Positions 37,741 to 44,562 of a DNA stretch of 64,000 nt are shown piece by piece. The stretch covers positions 1 to 64,000 of the forward strand of contig JBGUOH010000009.1 in the NCBI GenBank assembly GCA_045117995.1. The letters run 5' to 3'. The notes beneath the pieces were generated by a model. The model saw only the letters and a list, made by a program, of their open reading frames with translations. It searched no databases and had not been told where the DNA came from. Positions within the stretch are counted from its first letter, which is position 1. Every line of letters starts with the position of its first letter. The translations under genes and the position numbers were made by a program. This DNA comes from RUG14515 sp045117995. Lineage in GTDB: Bacteria; Bacillota_I; Bacilli_A; RFN20; CAG-826.

Positions 37741-38151
37741 TTAGTCAACAACTTCAACGCCCATGTTATTGGCGCTGCCTTCGACGATCTTCATAGCTGC
37801 CTCAATGTCTTCGCAGTTGAGATCTGGGAGCTTGTATTCAGCGATTTGTCTGAGTTGAGCTCTTGTGATAGTAGCAATTCTGGTCTTACGGCCTGTTGCA
37901 CTACCTTTTTGAATGCCAGCAGCTTTTAAGATTAAACCTGCCACTGGAGAGGTTTTGATGACAAAGTCACAAGACTTGTCTTCGTAGGCTGTGATGATAA
38001 CAGGAACGATTTCACCTTTTCTGTCGGCTGTCTTGGCGTTAAAGTCTGTACAGAATTTACCCATGTTGACACCAGCAGAAGCGAGTTTTGGACCTGGCTT
38101 TGCTTCACCGCCAGGAAGTTCCATTTTCACAACTTTTGCGATTTTCTTCAC
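37741..38151 (-). CDS. rplK: Large ribosomal subunit protein L11, shortened proline-rich loop
   Basis: 136 residues from GTG 38151, set by an AAAGGAGG site eight bases upstream; the frame stays open another 32 codons but that part is leader RNA. The N-terminal domain reads EAKPGPKLASAGVN where nearly all bacteria have a P-x-PPVGPALGQxGVN type loop: four residues, including the tandem prolines, are missing. That loop contacts 23S rRNA, translation factors and thiostrepton. The C-terminal rRNA-binding domain (FVIKTSPVAGLILKAAG, GSATGRKTRIATI) is normal. Confidence 0.97.
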   Translation of the reverse strand: MKKIAKVVKMELPGGEAKPGPKLASAGVNMGKFCTDFNAKTADRKGEIVPVIITAYEDKSCDFVIKTSPVAGLILKAAGIQKGSATGRKTRIATITRAQLRQIAEYKLPDLNCEDIEAAMKIVEGSANNMGVEVVD

Positions 38152-38183
38152 TTGACTTTCCTCCTTTTGTAGATTTGTCAGTG

Positions 38184-38219
38184 CCGTGGTGATTCTGAGT
38201 GATCGCCACTCTTCCACGG
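38184..38219 (-). promoter_or_regulatory. Hairpin in the rplK-rplA leader
   Basis: CCGTGG (38184-38189) pairs with CCACGG (38214-38219) and, inside, GAGTG with CACTC (38197-38201/38207-38211, loop of five). The L11-L1 leader is a known site of L1 autoregulation in other bacteria; that this hairpin serves it is inference. Confidence 0.5.
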
Positions 38220-38280
38220 AACGTACTAGTTTTACACGTGCGCTCACGCTCTCTCATGGCGCAAGACAACATGCTCATAT

Positions 38281-38310
38281 ATACTATCAAAATACGTATG
38301 TATGTTGCAA
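38281..38310 (-). promoter_or_regulatory. rplK operon promoter
   Basis: Minus strand: extended -10 TGA-TAGTAT (38281-38289), -35 TTGCAA (38305-38310), 18-bp spacer; about 130 bases before the GTG start of rplK. The gap to trkH has no gene. Confidence 0.65.
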
Positions 38311-38381
38311 GCATAAATTTATTTATTGGTTTATAGAAATAGGAAAATATAGGTCTCAAATCACTTGTGATTTGTTTTCAG

Positions 38382-38410
38382 TTGACTTTTATAAACACAA
38401 AGTGTATTAT
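38382..38410 (+). promoter_or_regulatory. trkH-trkA promoter
   Basis: Plus strand: -35 TTGACT (38382-38387), 17-bp spacer, -10 TATTAT (38405-38410), 26 bases before the trkH start. Divergent from the ribosomal operon. Confidence 0.75.
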
Positions 38411-38435
38411 ATCGGCAGCAAGAAAGCGTGAAACA

Positions 38436-39872
38436 ATGATCAAAAAAAGCAAAACATTAAATCCGTATTTACTATTGATTATCTCGTTCATGGCCTTTGT
38501 TTTAATCGGTTCATTTTTGTTATCGATGCCTTTTGTTTTTAGAAATAATCCTAACAACGAATGGTGCTATGTCGGTACTTATATGGACGCTTTCTTCACC
38601 TCGTTATCTGCGATGAGTTTAACTGGTGTCACCACCTATCCAGATGGCTTAGTTAACACCCTCAATGGCGTGGGTCAAACTATCGTCTTAATCTTAGTGC
38701 AAATCGGTGGCTTAGGCATCGTTACAATTTTAACCTTCTTATTTTCAACATTCAGAAGAAAGTTACAATTCAAAGATCGTTTAATGGTTTCCCAAGCTAT
38801 TGCCTTTAATAACTTCAGTGAAATCGTGAGATTCGTGAGACGTTTAATGATTATCACAGCAATATGTGAAGTTATTGGTTTCGGTCTCGGATTACCTGTG
38901 TTTTTACAGCTCTTCCCTAACGATATTCCTCGTGCATTAGCGTATTCCATCTTCCATTCCGTCTCATCTTTTAATAACGCGGGCTTTGATTTATTTAATT
39001 CCACAAATTCATTAATCAACGGCTTAGTCGCCAATACTGGACAAGCCATTGAATCCACAAATTGGTTATACTACTATTTCAATATTTACAATGGTGTTTT
39101 ATCACTCCTTGGTGGTATCTCATTCTTAGTCATTATTGACACTGTTTTTGAGAACAGAAATCCACGTAGATGGTCATCATTTACCAAGATTATTTTTGTT
39201 ATGACAGGTGGTTTGATTCTCGTTGGTTCTGCCCTCTTATTCCTCACTGATGGTTTGAAGTCAGATAACCCAATGAATATCTTCCAAGTTGTCATGCAAA
39301 TTATCAACTGTCGTACCGCTGGATATAGTGTTTATCCACAAAGTGAATTATCACTACCTGGTAGGATGATATGCGCTGTTATGATGTTCATTGGTGGTTC
39401 ACCACTTTCCACTGCTGGTGGTATTAAAGTCACAACAATTTTCATTATTATGACTTCCATTCTTTCTTACTTCAGTGGTAAGCGTTTAGCGCCTTTCAAA
39501 CGTACATTCTCTGAAACAATCATCGCTAAGAGTATGACGATTGTCTTCTTAGTTGTAACCATCATTATGGTCGCGTTCGTCGCAATTGGTTTCTTCGGTG
39601 TCACCACTGTTGATGGTTACACCATGAATCCAAAGCTTGAGGAAGATTTATATGGCATGTATTTATTCTCTGTGTTCTCATTCTTCGGGAACGTGGGTTT
39701 CTATACAGGATTAGAACCATTCTTCTCCGTTGGAGCTAAGATTGTTCTATGTTTCTTAATGTTATTAGGTCACTTAGGACCAATGACTTTTTTCCAATTA
39801 TTCCAAAATAATTTAGACAAAAAAGCCAGTGTGCATTATAGTTTTGTTGAGGAAGATTTTTTAATCGGTTAA
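38436..39872 (+). CDS. trkH: Potassium uptake channel subunit TrkH/KtrB
   Basis: 478 residues from ATG 38436 (MIKKSKTLNPYLLL); an earlier in-frame ATG at 38367 precedes the promoter. Four repeated pore loops with the selectivity glycines are visible: SLTGVTTYPDG, SSFNNAGFDLF, NCRTAGYSVYP and FFGNVGFYTGLEP. GGSPLSTAGGIKVTT is the conserved intramembrane loop region. Weak ribosome site (AGAAAG). Works with the RCK protein encoded 15 bases downstream; KtrB is the name used in Bacilli. Confidence 0.95.
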   Translation: MIKKSKTLNPYLLLIISFMAFVLIGSFLLSMPFVFRNNPNNEWCYVGTYMDAFFTSLSAMSLTGVTTYPDGLVNTLNGVGQTIVLILVQIGGLGIVTILTFLFSTFRRKLQFKDRLMVSQAIAFNNFSEIVRFVRRLMIITAICEVIGFGLGLPVFLQLFPNDIPRALAYSIFHSVSSFNNAGFDLFNSTNSLINGLVANTGQAIESTNWLYYYFNIYNGVLSLLGGISFLVIIDTVFENRNPRRWSSFTKIIFVMTGGLILVGSALLFLTDGLKSDNPMNIFQVVMQIINCRTAGYSVYPQSELSLPGRMICAVMMFIGGSPLSTAGGIKVTTIFIIMTSILSYFSGKRLAPFKRTFSETIIAKSMTIVFLVVTIIMVAFVAIGFFGVTTVDGYTMNPKLEEDLYGMYLFSVFSFFGNVGFYTGLEPFFSVGAKIVLCFLMLLGHLGPMTFFQLFQNNLDKKASVHYSFVEEDFLIG

Positions 39873-39887
39873 AGGAGGTATCTCTAT

Positions 39888-40571
39888 ATGGCTAAAAAAT
39901 CATTTGCCGTTATCGGTTTAGGTCAATTCGGTATTTCTATTGTCGAAGAATTAGTCGACAATGGCATGGACGTTATCGCTATCGATAGTGAAGAAGAGGC
40001 CGTTAAAAAGATTAGTTCATTACTTCCAACAGTCGCTGTCGCTAACAGTACTGATGAAGAAGCTTTGAAAGAATTAGGTATCAAGGATGTTGACGCTGCT
40101 ATCGTCGCGTTTGGTTCTCACATTGAAGCCAGCATCTTAACCACCGTTATTCTTAAAGAATTAGGCGTGAAATCTATCATTGTTCGTGTTGACGATGCTT
40201 ACTACATGCCAATTATGAAAAAGTTAGGCGCTACAGAAGTCATCATGCCTCAAAAGGCCGCTGGTGTTGCCTTAGCGAACCGTTTAGGCAACGAAGACTT
40301 CAAAGACTTCTATAAACTCGATGATAAATTTTCCGTCGTTTCTATCGTCGTTAACAGTGCGTATGTCCCAGAACAATTAAAGGACTTAGCGACTAAAGAT
40401 AAATACGGCGTTAACGTTGTTCTCATTATGAGAAACGGTCGTTCATTCGTTCCTGGTGGTAATGACTCCCTCTTACCAGACGACACTATCTTCGTTGTCG
40501 GTGGTACAAAGGATATTAGAAACTTCCGTGAAAACATTAACGGCGTGAAAAAGAGAAAGAAAGCAGCATAA
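39888..40571 (+). CDS. trkA: Potassium uptake regulatory subunit TrkA/KtrA
   Basis: 227 residues, single RCK unit as in KtrA. N-terminal Rossmann domain (FAVIGLGQFGISIVEEL, acidic AIDSEEE) binds nucleotide; RCK_C domain at ~140-220 (LPDDTIFVVGGTKDI). Strong AAAGGAGG site. Gates the TrkH pore in response to ATP/ADP or c-di-AMP in relatives. Confidence 0.95.
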   Translation: MAKKSFAVIGLGQFGISIVEELVDNGMDVIAIDSEEEAVKKISSLLPTVAVANSTDEEALKELGIKDVDAAIVAFGSHIEASILTTVILKELGVKSIIVRVDDAYYMPIMKKLGATEVIMPQKAAGVALANRLGNEDFKDFYKLDDKFSVVSIVVNSAYVPEQLKDLATKDKYGVNVVLIMRNGRSFVPGGNDSLLPDDTIFVVGGTKDIRNFRENINGVKKRKKAA

Positions 40572-40574
40572 AAC

Positions 40575-40778
40575 ATGTCAATCAAAGTCACAAAGGAAGT
40601 ATCTGAAGATACATACGCTCAAACTTGTGAATACTGTGGTTGCGAATTCGAATACCAAAAGGAAGACTTAGGTTATCGATTATGGTATAGACATGGATTT
40701 GTCTACTGCCCACACTGCAAAAAGCCACTCAGACACAAAGAAGAGTACAAAATCATTGATAAGACCAGCTCCGATTAA
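40575..40778 (+). CDS. Small zinc-ribbon-like protein
   Basis: 67 residues. Two CxxC knuckles, CEYCGC and CPHCKKP, about 25 residues apart, look like a zinc ribbon. Starts three bases after trkA and has only a weak ribosome site, so it depends on trkA translation. The stop codon is inside the loop of the terminator. Function unknown; co-expression with potassium uptake suggests a regulatory or assembly role. Confidence 0.75.
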   Translation: MSIKVTKEVSEDTYAQTCEYCGCEFEYQKEDLGYRLWYRHGFVYCPHCKKPLRHKEEYKIIDKTSSD

Positions 40779-40792
40779 GAGCTGGTTTTTCT
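40764..40792 (+). terminator. Intrinsic terminator of the trk operon
   Basis: Plus strand: ACCAGCTC/GAGCTGGT, 8 bp, loop CGATTAA containing the stop codon of the preceding gene, then TTTTTCTT. Confidence 0.88.
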
Positions 40793-40797
40793 TATAG

Positions 40798-40832
40798 CAA
40801 AAAATAAAACCAGTCTCCGGAGAAACTGGTTT
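40798..40832 (-). terminator. Intrinsic terminator after nusG
   Basis: Minus strand: AAACCAGT/ACTGGTTT stem (40807-40814 with 40825-40832, inner CTCCGGAG pairs) followed by TTATTTTTT. Confidence 0.85.
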
Positions 40833-40855
40833 GAGTTGTTGCTTGTTATTAACAA

Positions 40856-41464
40856 CTAGATTTTATCGATTTCAGAGAAGTCGACTTCCACTCTTGTGGA
40901 TCTACCGAAGAAGATGGTTTCGAGTTCAACAACTTTGGTATCTCTATTGATGGAGAGGATACGACCTTCGGTGCCTTCTAATGGACCGTGGATAACTTTA
41001 ACGTAGTCATCAACACTGTAACGATCGAACATATCGGCATCGATTTCACCCATTCTCTTAAGGACTGGTTCAATTTGTTCACGTGGAACTGGGAATGGTT
41101 TTGTACCCTTACCAGAGGAACCGACGAAGCCGGTAACACCTGGAGTATTACGCACGACGTACCATGCATAGTCTGTCATGATCATTTCAACGAAGACATA
41201 ACCTGGATAGAGGTTTTTCTTTCTTGTCTTATCGGTTGGCATACCATCTTTCATGACTGGAACTTCTTGTTCCGCGACAATGATACGGAAGATTAAGTCA
41301 CCTAAACCCATGGATTCAACACGGCGTTTGAGGTTTTCTTTAACTTTGTTTTCGTGTGTGGAGTATGTGTTAACAACGTACCAGGCTTTTTCACCTAAAG
41401 TAGCATTGCTTTCGCCTTCACTTAAATCAGTTGTACTATCTGTAAATTTAATTTCATCTGCCAT
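40856..41464 (-). CDS. nusG: Transcription elongation/termination factor NusG
   Basis: 202 residues. NGN domain (WYVVNTYSTHENKVKENL, NLYPGYVFVEM, WYVVRNTPGVTGFVGS) and C-terminal KOW domain (VIHGPLEGTEGRILSINRD). An acidic ~22-residue N-terminal extension precedes the NGN core. Couples RNA polymerase to ribosome. Eleven bases after secE. Confidence 0.98.
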   Translation of the reverse strand: MADEIKFTDSTTDLSEGESNATLGEKAWYVVNTYSTHENKVKENLKRRVESMGLGDLIFRIIVAEQEVPVMKDGMPTDKTRKKNLYPGYVFVEMIMTDYAWYVVRNTPGVTGFVGSSGKGTKPFPVPREQIEPVLKRMGEIDADMFDRYSVDDYVKVIHGPLEGTEGRILSINRDTKVVELETIFFGRSTRVEVDFSEIDKI

Positions 41465-41475
41465 AGTATCACCTC

Positions 41476-41667
41476 TTATTTATTGAAAGTGCTCTTGAGC
41501 ACATCAATCAAACCTTTGCCTAAAGCATCTTCGCCCATTAAGATCATACCGACAACAGCGGCGATAATAACGACGACAATAATCGCTGGCACTAAAACAT
41601 CTCTCTTAGGCCAACGGACACGTTTGCCTTCTTTAACTACATCTTGTGTAAATTTTCTCACACCCAT
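41476..41667 (-). CDS. secE: Protein translocase subunit SecE
   Basis: 63 residues, the short single-helix form: amphipathic FTQDVVKEGKRVRWPKRDVL then one membrane helix (AIIVVVIIAAVVGMILMG). Part of the SecYEG channel. Between rpmG and nusG. Confidence 0.96.
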   Translation of the reverse strand: MGVRKFTQDVVKEGKRVRWPKRDVLVPAIIVVVIIAAVVGMILMGEDALGKGLIDVLKSTFNK

Positions 41668-41680
41668 GAAGAAGACCTCC

Positions 41681-41827
41681 TTATTTGCTAATCTTATGAA
41701 GCGTCATCTTGTTGCAACGCTTACAATACTTCTTAATTTGAAGGTTTGTGGTACCTTCCTTTTTAATTGTGGTTGTATAGTTTCGGGAGAGGCACTCTTC
41801 GCAAATCAAAAGAACTTTTTCTCTCAT
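41681..41827 (-). CDS. rpmG: Large ribosomal subunit protein L33
   Basis: 48 residues read directly from the sequence: begins MREKVLLICEEC and ends HKISK. Two CxxC pairs (CEEC, CKRC) bind zinc, the C+ form of L33. AGGGGGG lies eight bases before the ATG. The rpmG-secE-nusG order is the classic one. Confidence 0.95.
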   Translation of the reverse strand: MREKVLLICEECLSRNYTTTIKKEGTTNLQIKKYCKRCNKMTLHKISK

Positions 41828-41859
41828 CTCGAACCCCCCTATCACAATTAACTTTTAAT

Positions 41860-41907
41860 AACTTATCACTCCTACATTTTTTTGTAAAGAAATTTATATC
41901 TCTTTAC
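41860..41907 (-). promoter_or_regulatory. rpmG-secE-nusG promoter with dyad
   Basis: Minus strand: -35 TTTACA (41883-41888), 17-bp spacer, extended -10 TGA-TAAGTT (41860-41868). GTAAAGA-N10-TCTTTAC (41884-41907) overlaps the -35; on this strand it is followed by As, so it is not a terminator. Confidence 0.5.
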
Positions 41908-41935
41908 ACCCAAAATTTTCAAAATCGTCACTAAA

Positions 41936-42094
41936 TTAGTGTTCCAAAACAAGAATCATTACGAAACAAAAAATAATCGCTAACATCAAAACACCCATGA
42001 TGATTGCCATGGCCCAAGGGAAGTGGATTGTTTCTCTTTCTGAATCAATTTCCACTGATTGAGTAGCTTCTAATTCTTTTTCTTCTTGTTTCAT
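41936..42094 (-). CDS. 52-residue single-pass membrane protein coupled to folT
   Basis: 52 residues. Acidic N-terminus (MKQEEKELEATQSVEIDSER), then one hydrophobic helix (WAMAIIMGVLMLAIIFCFVM). Start overlaps the folT stop as ATGA, with GGAGG just upstream, so the two are translationally coupled. Not recognised as a known family. Last gene of the operon; no clear T-run hairpin after it. Could be a small partner of the folate importer. Confidence 0.7.
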   Translation of the reverse strand: MKQEEKELEATQSVEIDSERETIHFPWAMAIIMGVLMLAIIFCFVMILVLEH

Positions 42095-42873
42095 CTGTGG
42101 ACCTCCACAAAATACTTTTTCGTATATTTTTGGAAAATAGAAATGAACGCTGTATCGAGCATGACGTTAAAGAACATCACGAGAGCTTGGCACAAAATAA
42201 TCGCCATAAATGTTGCAGTGCCAAAAGAAAGCGCCTTCATCGTTGAGCCAAAAAGCACAAGGATGAAGAAATCGCATATGAATGATGCAAAACAAATATG
42301 TAAAGGTGAGAAGACTGGATTTTCATCTCTGCCCTTATAAAGAACTGAGAACAATACAAGACCAATAAAAATAAGTCCGGATAAAGTAGGGACTAAGATT
42401 TTAACAATGGTATCAATATGATGAGTTGTGGACATCACAGTAATTTCGTTATTCAAAAGGACGAACAAAGAAACAGCAACCCAAATAACGGCAAGGGAAA
42501 TAATTTCAATGCCAAGGATGAGTTTGCGGTTTTTAATTGAAGTCACAAACGAGAAAACAAAATAAGATAACAAACCAAGCAAGAAGTAAATCGCTGTGAT
42601 TTGTGGGTATAAAGGATAGGCCTTAATGTCAAAGGCAAAGTAGCCTAATAAGTCGCTACCCGCACCAACGAGAGCGCCGTATAAAGGCCCTAGTAAAACA
42701 GAGGCAAAAATAATTAAAGCTGGTCCACCAAAAGAAAGGCGGATGAAAGGAAACGCAGCGATGTAATTAACCGCTACAACCTTTTGTAAAATCATTGACA
42801 ATGCAATGAATAAACCTGTTAAGCAAATCTTCTGAATAACAGGGATGTTGGTCTTGATAAATCTAAATTTCAT
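42091..42873 (-). CDS. folT: ECF transporter substrate-binding subunit, folate type
   Basis: 260 residues, about six membrane helices. FIRLSFGGPALIIFASVLLG and GALVGAGSDLLGYF are the conserved S-component segments of the FolT family. It needs the shared EcfA/EcfT module, which is not in this window. Nine bases after folC, which supports folate as substrate. No THF riboswitch was seen. Confidence 0.88.
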   Translation of the reverse strand: MKFRFIKTNIPVIQKICLTGLFIALSMILQKVVAVNYIAAFPFIRLSFGGPALIIFASVLLGPLYGALVGAGSDLLGYFAFDIKAYPLYPQITAIYFLLGLLSYFVFSFVTSIKNRKLILGIEIISLAVIWVAVSLFVLLNNEITVMSTTHHIDTIVKILVPTLSGLIFIGLVLFSVLYKGRDENPVFSPLHICFASFICDFFILVLFGSTMKALSFGTATFMAIILCQALVMFFNVMLDTAFISIFQKYTKKYFVEVHR

Positions 42874-42881
42874 ATTAACCT

Positions 42882-44102
42882 CTATTTCAAGTTATGTTTG
42901 ATGTAAGCAGCGAATGCTAATGAGCCAGTGACTAAGATGCAGTCATTTGGATAAGCAGCGATCATTTCGTTAAGAGCGGTAAGTGCATCTTCCTTGAATG
43001 AATGGTCATCCATGTAGAGGAAATATTCTTCTTCTGTTCTCGCTCTTTCGTGTGGGAAAGTAGTCAAAACGATGTCTTTACTATATTCGCCTAAATAAGC
43101 AATCATTCTTTCGATGTTTTTGTCTCTAAAACAGGCGAATAATACGTGAATTTCACGATTTTGAGCCACGTTTTGCAAAGATTTTACTAAATTATTGATT
43201 CCTTCTGGGTTATGTGAACCATCAACAATTAATAATGGGTTTTCTTTGAGGATTTCCATTCTAACTGGCATATAAGTATTGGCTAAACCAGTCTTGATTG
43301 ATTGTTCACTAACAGGGAATTGATTATTAAGTTTATTGACCACTTCTAAAGCGATGCAAGCATCTTTAAGAGAGTATGTGGCAGCGGAATTGATACGAAG
43401 ATCCGCTAAAGTGCCATAAGCAAAGTTAAAGCCTTTATTCTCATACACTACTTTTGCGGGGTCTACTGCAACAGATAATTGGGAGTTATTTTCTTTAGCA
43501 ACTTCCACAATTGTGTTGATTGCTTCTTCATCTAAGATGCCTGTAATAACAGGAACTTCTTCTTTGATGATGCCCGCTTTTTGATAGGCAATTTCGCAAA
43601 TTGAACGACCTAAGAAAGCTGTGTGTTCAAGGCTGATAGATGTGATAACTGAAGCCACTGGAGTAAAGATATTTGTGGCGTCAATTTCTCCACCCATACC
43701 ACACTCGATAATAGCGATATCGCACTTGTTTCTTTGGAAGAAAGTTAAGGCAATAAATGTTTGAATTTCAAATGGTGATAAAGAGTATTTATCGATTTGT
43801 TTTGAGAATTCATTTATGATACTGATCATTTCATCATCAGTGATGTCTTGACCGTTGATATTAATCATTTCATTGACTGCTTGGAGAGCAGGAGAAGTAA
43901 ATAATCCCACCTTATACCCTTGAGCGCGATAGATGTGCGCCAAGTAATTCGCGGTTGTGCCCTTGCCATTGCTACCCGCGATATGGATGGATGGGATGTT
44001 ATAGGAGAAGTTGACCTTGGCTAAAAAGGAATCAAAGTTGTCTCTTTGATATTCTCCATGACCGACTTTGTCGAAATATGTATTTAAATCAATTTTGCTC
44101 AT
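42882..44102 (-). CDS. folC: Folylpolyglutamate synthase / dihydrofolate synthase
   Basis: 406 residues from ATG 44102 (GGAG nine bases upstream); the frame continues upstream but overlaps smpB. Mur-ligase fold: P loop HIAGSNGKGTTANYLA, YFDKVGHGEYQRDNF near the N-terminus, GMGGEIDATNIF, and DGSHNPEGI. Adds glutamates to folate. One base separates it from smpB. With FolT next to it, this is a folate salvage and retention pair. Confidence 0.96.
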   Translation of the reverse strand: MSKIDLNTYFDKVGHGEYQRDNFDSFLAKVNFSYNIPSIHIAGSNGKGTTANYLAHIYRAQGYKVGLFTSPALQAVNEMININGQDITDDEMISIINEFSKQIDKYSLSPFEIQTFIALTFFQRNKCDIAIIECGMGGEIDATNIFTPVASVITSISLEHTAFLGRSICEIAYQKAGIIKEEVPVITGILDEEAINTIVEVAKENNSQLSVAVDPAKVVYENKGFNFAYGTLADLRINSAATYSLKDACIALEVVNKLNNQFPVSEQSIKTGLANTYMPVRMEILKENPLLIVDGSHNPEGINNLVKSLQNVAQNREIHVLFACFRDKNIERMIAYLGEYSKDIVLTTFPHERARTEEEYFLYMDDHSFKEDALTALNEMIAAYPNDCILVTGSLAFAAYIKHNLK

Positions 44103-44103
44103 A

Positions 44104-44562
44104 TTAATCTTCTCCATTTCTAATGCTGCGTTTAATGTCTCTTTGTTTAATGGTTTCACGCTTATCATAAAGCTTTTTGCCTTTTGCTAATGCAATCTCA
44201 ATTTTTGCTTTACCTCTCTTCAAATAGACACGAGTTGGGACGATGGTATAACCATCACGTTTAAGTTTGTCATCAAACCATCTAATCTCTTTCTTATGTA
44301 ATAAGAGTTTTCTTGCTCTTAAAGGATCATGGTTGAAGATGTTGCCTTTATCGTAAGGATTGATATGCATATTAATGACTTCCATCTCTCCATTACGTAT
44401 CACGATATATGCGTCATTGAGTGAGCAGCCGTGTATACGCAAAGACTTGATTTCTGTACCCACTAAAACGAGGCCACATTCTGTAAACTCACTTAAGAAA
44501 TAATTGAAATGGGCTTTCTTATTACTGGTGATAATTTTGATACCTGTCTCTTCTTTACTCAT
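44104..44562 (-). CDS. smpB: SsrA-binding protein SmpB
   Basis: 152 residues from ATG 44562 (GAGGTG site); the frame extends upstream inside the preceding gene. KAHFNYFLSEFTECGLVLVG, GTEIKSLR, ALAKGKKLYDKRETIKQRD are typical. Partner of tmRNA in ribosome rescue. Overlaps the preceding membrane protein gene by eight bases. The ssrA gene itself is not here. Confidence 0.97.
   Translation of the reverse strand: MSKEETGIKIITSNKKAHFNYFLSEFTECGLVLVGTEIKSLRIHGCSLNDAYIVIRNGEMEVINMHINPYDKGNIFNHDPLRARKLLLHKKEIRWFDDKLKRDGYTIVPTRVYLKRGKAKIEIALAKGKKLYDKRETIKQRDIKRSIRNGED

Noticed and set aside
38152..38247. 32 extra N-terminal residues for L11
   Set aside because: No L11 has them; a GTG with an AAAGGAGG site starts at the normal place, and the stretch is structured leader.
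38367..38435. Longer TrkH start
   Set aside because: The ATG is upstream of the -35/-10 promoter.
41884..41907. Terminator after the 52-residue protein gene
   Set aside because: The hairpin is followed by As, not Ts, on the minus strand and overlaps the rpmG -35.
42874..42881. THF riboswitch before folT
   Set aside because: Only eight bases separate folC and folT, and no riboswitch-like fold is seen upstream in the operon.
44103..44168. Longer FolC start inside smpB
   Set aside because: ATG 44102 has GGAG and gives a normal FolC N-terminus.
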